Shown here piece by piece: positions 59,742-64,000 of a stretch of 64,000 nucleotides of DNA (position 1 is the stretch's first letter; every line of letters starts with the position of its first letter). Under the pieces are notes generated by a model that worked only from the letters and a program-made list of their open reading frames with translations, did not search any database and had not been told where the DNA came from. Made by a program: the position numbers and the translations under genes. Source of the DNA: Solibaculum_A intestinale (GTDB taxonomy: Bacteria; Bacillota; Clostridia; Oscillospirales; Acutalibacteraceae); assembly GCF_040096205.1 (NCBI RefSeq), contig NZ_JBBMFD010000006.1, forward strand, positions 70,910-134,909, read 5' to 3'.

Positions 59742-61070
59742 CTATCGGCCTACGCCAAAGTAGGCAAAGCCCTTTTCTTCCACATCCCGGCGCTCGTAAA
59801 TGTTGCGGAAATCAAAAAAGTAGGGAGCCGCCATGGTGCTTTTCATCTGTTCGAGATCCAGGCTGCGGAACTGGTTCCATTCCGTGACCAGCACCACCGC
59901 ATGGGCGCCTGCCACGCAGTCGTACTCGTCCTGAGCGTAAGCGATGGGAAGGTCGGAAAAGGCGAACCGGGCGGCATTCTCCATAGCCGCCGGGTCATAG
60001 GCGCGGATGTGAGCTCCCCGCCGGTGCAGCTCGTGCACAATGGTGGAAGAGGGCGCTTCCCGCACGTCGTCGGTTTCCGGCTTAAAGGAGAGGCCCAGCA
60101 CGGCGATGGTTTTTCCTTCCACATCCCCTAAGGCGGCGGTAATCTTGTCCACCATCTTGAGCTTGTGCAGGTCGTTTGCATTGATCACCGAGTCGATCAG
60201 CGACATTTCCACCCCGAATTCCTTGCCGGTGTTCACAAGGGCCTTGGTATCCTTTGGAAAGCAGCTTCCCCCGTAACCCGGTCCCGCATGCAGAAAATAC
60301 TTGCCGATGCGCTTGTCCAGCCCAATGGCGTTTGACACCTGCTGCACATTTGCCCCCACCGCCTCGCACAGGTTGGCGATTTCGTTGATAAAGGTGATCT
60401 TGGTGGCTAAGAATGCGTTGGAAGCGTACTTGATGACCTCCGCCGTCTCCACATTGGTAAAGACGAAGGGGTGGTTGTTGATGTACAAAACCCGGTAAAC
60501 GCTGCGCATGGTTTTGCGAGCCTTGTTGCTCTGGGTGCCGATGACGATGCGGTCGGGGTGCATAAAGTCGTTGACCGCCGAGCCCTCCCGCAGGAACTCC
60601 GGGTTGGACACCACGTCAAAATCGTAGTCCACACCCCGCTCCCGCAGCACCTCCCGGATGACCGCCTTGACCTTGCGCCCGGTGCCTACCGGCACGGTGG
60701 ATTTGTCCACGATGATCTTATACCCGTTCATACATTTGGCAATGGACCGGGCGGCCTCGAGCACATACTTCAAATCCGCCGAGCCGTCCTCCTGAGGCGG
60801 GGTGCCCACCGCGATGAAAACCACCGTGGCGTGCTCCACCGCCTCGCCGATATCGGTGGTAAAGGAAAGACGGCCTGATTTCTCATTTCGTACTACGATT
60901 TCTTCCAGCCCCGGCTCGTAAATGGGGATGATCCCCCGCTTGAGACAGTTGATCTTGGATTCGTCCACATCCATGCATACGACTTTTAAGCCGAATTCCG
61001 ATAAGCACGCGCCGGAGACAAGCCCTACGTATCCGGTGCCGATAACCGCAATCTGGTTCACATCAAACAT
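59742..61070 (-). CDS. ugd: UDP-glucose 6-dehydrogenase
   Basis: Oxidises UDP-glucose to UDP-glucuronate with two NAD; about 442 residues. The N-terminal dinucleotide site is IGTGYVGLVSGACL, the catalytic cysteine is in GPGYGGSCFPKD and a late LGLSFKPETDDVREAPS closes the site. In other bacteria BY-kinases phosphorylate this enzyme, which gives a possible link to the kinase at 40.9 kb. The ribosome site is weak; ATGs at 61094 and 61124 are alternative starts. Confidence 0.95.
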   Translation of the reverse strand: MFDVNQIAVIGTGYVGLVSGACLSEFGLKVVCMDVDESKINCLKRGIIPIYEPGLEEIVVRNEKSGRLSFTTDIGEAVEHATVVFIAVGTPPQEDGSADLKYVLEAARSIAKCMNGYKIIVDKSTVPVGTGRKVKAVIREVLRERGVDYDFDVVSNPEFLREGSAVNDFMHPDRIVIGTQSNKARKTMRSVYRVLYINNHPFVFTNVETAEVIKYASNAFLATKITFINEIANLCEAVGANVQQVSNAIGLDKRIGKYFLHAGPGYGGSCFPKDTKALVNTGKEFGVEMSLIDSVINANDLHKLKMVDKITAALGDVEGKTIAVLGLSFKPETDDVREAPSSTIVHELHRRGAHIRAYDPAAMENAARFAFSDLPIAYAQDEYDCVAGAHAVVLVTEWNQFRSLDLEQMKSTMAAPYFFDFRNIYERRDVEEKGFAYFGVGR

Positions 61071-61209
61071 CCGTTCTTTTCTGAATTGACCCATTCTTAT
61101 CCATAAAACGGGAAAATCACCCATTTTTATGCCGAATGCACCTAAATTTTACCCTTTCCATTCTATTATTATATCAGCCGTAAGAATTATTGCAAGTCAA
61201 ATTGTCCGC

Positions 61210-61518
61210 TCAGTCGTTTCCCATCAGACCTTTGAAGGCATTGCGGAAAACCCCCTTGCGTTTTTTCTTTCGGCAGGGCCGTTCGTTGAAATTAACCAGG
61301 ACGGTGTCCCGGCCGATGATGTTGATGTCGCACCAGGGGATGACGATGTCGTCCTCCCGCCCCAGCAGGCCGAAGAACTTGCACCGGCCGTAGACAATGA
61401 TGGACAGGACCGTGGCGTTGCAGGTGTCCACCGCCACATCGCACACCATCCCGATTTTGGTACCGGTCTTGACGTTGACCACTTCCTTGCAGCGCAGGTC
61501 GGAGATTCTACAATGCAT
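61210..61518 (-). CDS. YlmC/YmxH family PRC-barrel protein
   Basis: A 102-residue single PRC-barrel protein beginning MHCRISDLRCKEVVNVKTG. The YlmC/YmxH group is conserved in spore-forming Firmicutes and often annotated as sporulation protein; its role is unclear. The C-terminus is basic (RKKKRKG). AAAAAGGAGG precedes the ATG. It suggests a sporulating lineage. Confidence 0.9.
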   Translation of the reverse strand: MHCRISDLRCKEVVNVKTGTKIGMVCDVAVDTCNATVLSIIVYGRCKFFGLLGREDDIVIPWCDINIIGRDTVLVNFNERPCRKKKRKGVFRNAFKGLMGND

Positions 61519-61576
61519 ATCCCATCGCCTCCTTTTTCAGTATATGCGGGAAAAAGGAAGGATAGGAGTCCTCTTG

Positions 61577-62464
61577 TCAGAAATCAGGATTGACGTGCAC
61601 CATGCAGTGCTTAACTCCGTCGAAGGCGTGTTCGATGCGCTGATGGACCTCTTCGGCGATGGCATGGGCTTCCTTCAGAGAAAGACGTCCGTCAGCCGCG
61701 ATTTCCACGTCTACATACATGCCGTTTGCATAGAGGCGGGTTTTCAAATCGTCGATGCGCAAAACCCCGTCGCACCGGCATACCTCCCGGGCGATGCGGG
61801 CCACGGTTTCCTCGTCGGCGGCCTTGTCGATGAGCTGGCCGGCCGCCTCCCTTGCGATGGAGAAAGCGGTCTTGGCCAAGAGCAGGCAGATGAGCAGGGA
61901 AGCGATGGGGTCGAAGATGGGGAATCCCAGCATGGCCCCGCCTACCCCGATGAGGCTGCCGATGGAGGACAACGCGTCGCTGCGGTGGTGCCAGGCGTCG
62001 GCCATCAGCGCGCCCGACCTCACTTTACGCGCCGCCGCCCGGGTGTACCAGAACATCCATTCCTTGACCACAATGGAGACGACGGCTGCCAGAAGCGCTA
62101 TCCCGCCCGGAACAGGGATGGCGCCGCCTTGGGCCAAAAGCGCGATATGTTCCACCGCCTTTGCGCCGATGCCGAAGGTGGTGACGAAAAGCATTCCCGC
62201 CAGCACGAAGGAGGCAATGCATTCGATGCGTTCGTGGCCGTAGGGATGGCCTTTGTCCGCCTTTTTGTGGGAAAGGTTTACCCCGATTAAGACCACAAAG
62301 GTGCTCAGCACATCGGAAGCGGAATGCACCGCGTCGGAAAGCATGGCCGACGACTGGCCCAGAATGCCGGCTAAGAATTTGAAGGCGGAAAGCAGGAAAT
62401 TGACGGCTATGGTCACGGCAGAGGTGACGTTGGCAATGCGGGTGCAGGAGGGATTGGATTTCAT
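61577..62464 (-). CDS. Cation diffusion facilitator transporter
   Basis: A 295-residue CDF metal/proton antiporter. Six membrane helices (about 10-210) carry the site motifs HSASDVLST in helix 2 and ADAWHHRSDALSS in helix 5 (a D/HxxxD pattern), and a cytosolic ferredoxin-like domain fills the C-terminus. This pattern fits zinc, iron or manganese export. AAAAAGGAGTGG precedes the ATG. Confidence 0.93.
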   Translation of the reverse strand: MKSNPSCTRIANVTSAVTIAVNFLLSAFKFLAGILGQSSAMLSDAVHSASDVLSTFVVLIGVNLSHKKADKGHPYGHERIECIASFVLAGMLFVTTFGIGAKAVEHIALLAQGGAIPVPGGIALLAAVVSIVVKEWMFWYTRAAARKVRSGALMADAWHHRSDALSSIGSLIGVGGAMLGFPIFDPIASLLICLLLAKTAFSIAREAAGQLIDKAADEETVARIAREVCRCDGVLRIDDLKTRLYANGMYVDVEIAADGRLSLKEAHAIAEEVHQRIEHAFDGVKHCMVHVNPDF

Positions 62465-62580
62465 GGAGCAGCCACTCCTTTTTCTGTTACTGGGAAGGGC
62501 CCCGCATGGAAAAGCCCATTTCTATGGTATGCGCAGTGTCTGAGGGGGTGCGGGATGCGGGAAAAGAAAAGGGACGGCAC

Positions 62581-62609
62581 TTGTGTTTTTTATGGATTTT
62601 GTGTATAAT
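62581..62609 (+). promoter_or_regulatory. Promoter for glyA
   Basis: TTGTGT (62581-62586), 17-bp spacer, TATAAT (62604-62609). The leader that follows holds an AGCCCGC/GCGGGCT hairpin (62639-62663). Confidence 0.8.
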
Positions 62610-62705
62610 AAAAAACAATATTGTCCCACCTTCCAAGGAGCCCGCAGGGAGTGGCAGCGGGCTAAGGAAACGCCAAACGCAAGAAGCGGAAAGGAAGTCA
62701 CGACT

Positions 62706-63956
62706 ATGTTTGATAACATGATGGACACCATTGGGTTTGTAACGAACACGGACCCGCAGGTAGGCGAGGCGATGAACCTGGAGCTAAAGCGCCAGCGCCG
62801 CAACATTGAGCTGATCGCATCGGAGAACATTGTTTCCCCGGCGGTGATGGCGGCTATGGGTAGCGTGCTGACCAACAAGTACGCCGAGGGCTATCCCGGC
62901 AAGCGGTACTACGGCGGCTGCGAGGACGTGGACATCGTTGAGAACATCGCCATCGAGCGGGCCAAGGAGCTCTTCGGCGCCGAGCACGCCAACGTCCAGC
63001 CTCATTCCGGCGCCCAGGCGAACCTGGCGGTCTATTTCGCCATGTTAAAACCCGGCGACACGGTGCTGGGCATGAGTCTGGCGGAGGGCGGCCATTTGAC
63101 CCACGGCTCCCCGGTCAACATGTCCGGCAGCTACTATAACTTTGTTTCCTATGGGGTGGACGAGGTTACTCACACCATTGATTACGACAAGCTTTATGCC
63201 CAGGCCAAGGAAGTAAAACCCAAGATGATTGTGGCGGGTGCCAGCGCCTATCCCCGCATCATCGACTTTGAGCGCATCGGCGACATCGCCAAGAAGGTGG
63301 GCGCCCTGTTCATGGTGGACATGGCCCACATCGCGGGCCTGGTGGCCGGCGGCCAGCATCCCAGCCCCGTACCTTATGCGGACATTGTCACCACCACCAC
63401 CCATAAGACCCTGCGCGGTCCCCGCGGCGGCATGATCCTGTGCAAGGAGGAGTATGCCAAGGCGGTTAACAAGGCCGTGTTCCCGGGTACCCAGGGCGGC
63501 CCGCTGATGCACATCATCGCCGCCAAGGCCGTCTGCTTCGGCGAGGCGTTAAAGCCCGAATTCAAGCAGTACGCCAAAAACGTGGTGGACAACGCCGCGG
63601 CGCTGGCCAAGGGCCTTTTGAACCGGGGCGTCAAGCTGGTTTCCGGCGGCACCGACAATCACCTGATGCTTGTAGACCTGCGGGATCTGGACGTGACCGG
63701 CAAGGAGCTCGAGCACCGGCTCGACGAGGTGTACATCACCGTCAATAAGAACACCATCCCCAACGAACCCCGCAGCCCCTTCATCACCAGCGGCATCCGT
63801 ATCGGCACCCCCGCCGCCACCAGCCGCGGCCTGGGCGTGGAGGATATGGACAAGATTGCGGAATATATCGCTCTTGCCATAAACGACTTTGAGAACTCCG
63901 CCGATTCCATTCGCAAAGGCGTTACCGAGCTGTGTGCCAAATACCCGCTTTATTAA
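62706..63956 (+). CDS. glyA: Serine hydroxymethyltransferase
   Basis: Pyridoxal-phosphate enzyme that interconverts serine and glycine and feeds one-carbon units to folate, which PurN and PurH use; 416 residues. ELIASENIVSPAV, HSGAQAN and TTTTHKTLRGPRGG (with the PLP lysine) are intact. The ATG follows GGAAAGGAAGTCAC. The last 44 bases of the window hold no gene. Confidence 0.98.
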   Translation: MFDNMMDTIGFVTNTDPQVGEAMNLELKRQRRNIELIASENIVSPAVMAAMGSVLTNKYAEGYPGKRYYGGCEDVDIVENIAIERAKELFGAEHANVQPHSGAQANLAVYFAMLKPGDTVLGMSLAEGGHLTHGSPVNMSGSYYNFVSYGVDEVTHTIDYDKLYAQAKEVKPKMIVAGASAYPRIIDFERIGDIAKKVGALFMVDMAHIAGLVAGGQHPSPVPYADIVTTTTHKTLRGPRGGMILCKEEYAKAVNKAVFPGTQGGPLMHIIAAKAVCFGEALKPEFKQYAKNVVDNAAALAKGLLNRGVKLVSGGTDNHLMLVDLRDLDVTGKELEHRLDEVYITVNKNTIPNEPRSPFITSGIRIGTPAATSRGLGVEDMDKIAEYIALAINDFENSADSIRKGVTELCAKYPLY

Positions 63957-64000
63957 TCCGAAACAGGAAAGGCCCCCCGAACCGGCGGCCGCCGTCTTTT

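Noticed and set aside
1..64000. tRNA or rRNA genes, CRISPR arrays, insertion sequences
   Set aside because: No cloverleaf with a GTTCGAATC-type arm, no regularly spaced direct repeats with unique spacers, and no transposase frame were found on reading both strands.

Overview
The window looks like chromosome of a fairly GC-rich anaerobic Firmicute, most likely a clostridial (Oscillospirales-type) bacterium. The evidence is a ferredoxin-dependent 2-oxoacid oxidoreductase, acetate kinase, an HPr with both His15 and the regulatory Ser46, a YlmC/YmxH sporulation-type PRC-barrel protein, DUF5685 next to a J-domain gene, a Gram-positive purEFMNHD order, consensus TTGACA-N17-TATAAT promoters and strong AGGAGG ribosome sites. 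This is inference from gene content; no rRNA gene is present.

Layout. 1-9.2 kb holds a methyltransferase, Hsp33, a HAD phosphatase, yceD-rpmF, a DUF512 radical-SAM protein, der, plsY-gpsA and a two-domain class II aldolase-like protein. 9.2-14.5 kb holds rpmB (opposite strand), a YfhO membrane protein and an NfeD/SPFH membrane module. 14.5-21.5 kb is the purine operon purE-F-M-N-H-D, preceded by its own promoter and a terminator-bearing leader RNA. 21.7-25.6 kb is the ylxM-ffh-rpsP-khpA-rimM-trmD operon. 25.6-31.4 kb carries HPr, a decayed pspC, uvrC, a six-helix membrane protein fused to a papain-like domain, rsmD-coaD and a coiled-coil gene. 31.5-39 kb carries three minus-strand genes, then DUF951, prfA-tsaC-coaE-slt and an M18 aminopeptidase. 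39.4-46.6 kb has a CIRCE-controlled HdeD gene, a CpsB phosphatase/BY-kinase pair, a GHL10 lipoprotein and a DUF5685/J-domain/membrane cluster. 47-50.4 kb is a P-loop ATPase with a four-subunit 2-oxoacid:ferredoxin oxidoreductase. 52.5-54.4 kb is rpsB-tsf. The rest has tmcAL/ackA, a UDP-glucuronate pathway pair, ylmC, a CDF transporter and glyA.

The most unusual part is 50.4-52.4 kb: five tandem minus-strand genes for 72-73 residue XRE repressors. Their 3' ends are nearly the same (65 bp identical between two copies), while their DNA-binding halves differ. Each has a private pair of operator sites, 30-35 bp centre to centre, with a different sequence in each unit. In every unit one operator lies in the spacer of a plus-strand promoter that starts about 20 bp upstream of the repressor start codon and points away from it. 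Only the last of these promoters faces a gene (a DUF6809-type small protein); the other four point into the antisense strand of the next repressor. This looks like a family of duplicated, diverged, mutually insulated autoregulatory switches.

Other items of note are a perfect CIRCE element in front of an HdeD gene, an HdeD-like/permuted-papain fusion, a frameshifted pspC remnant, and a class II aldolase repeat that has lost three of its four metal-site residues.
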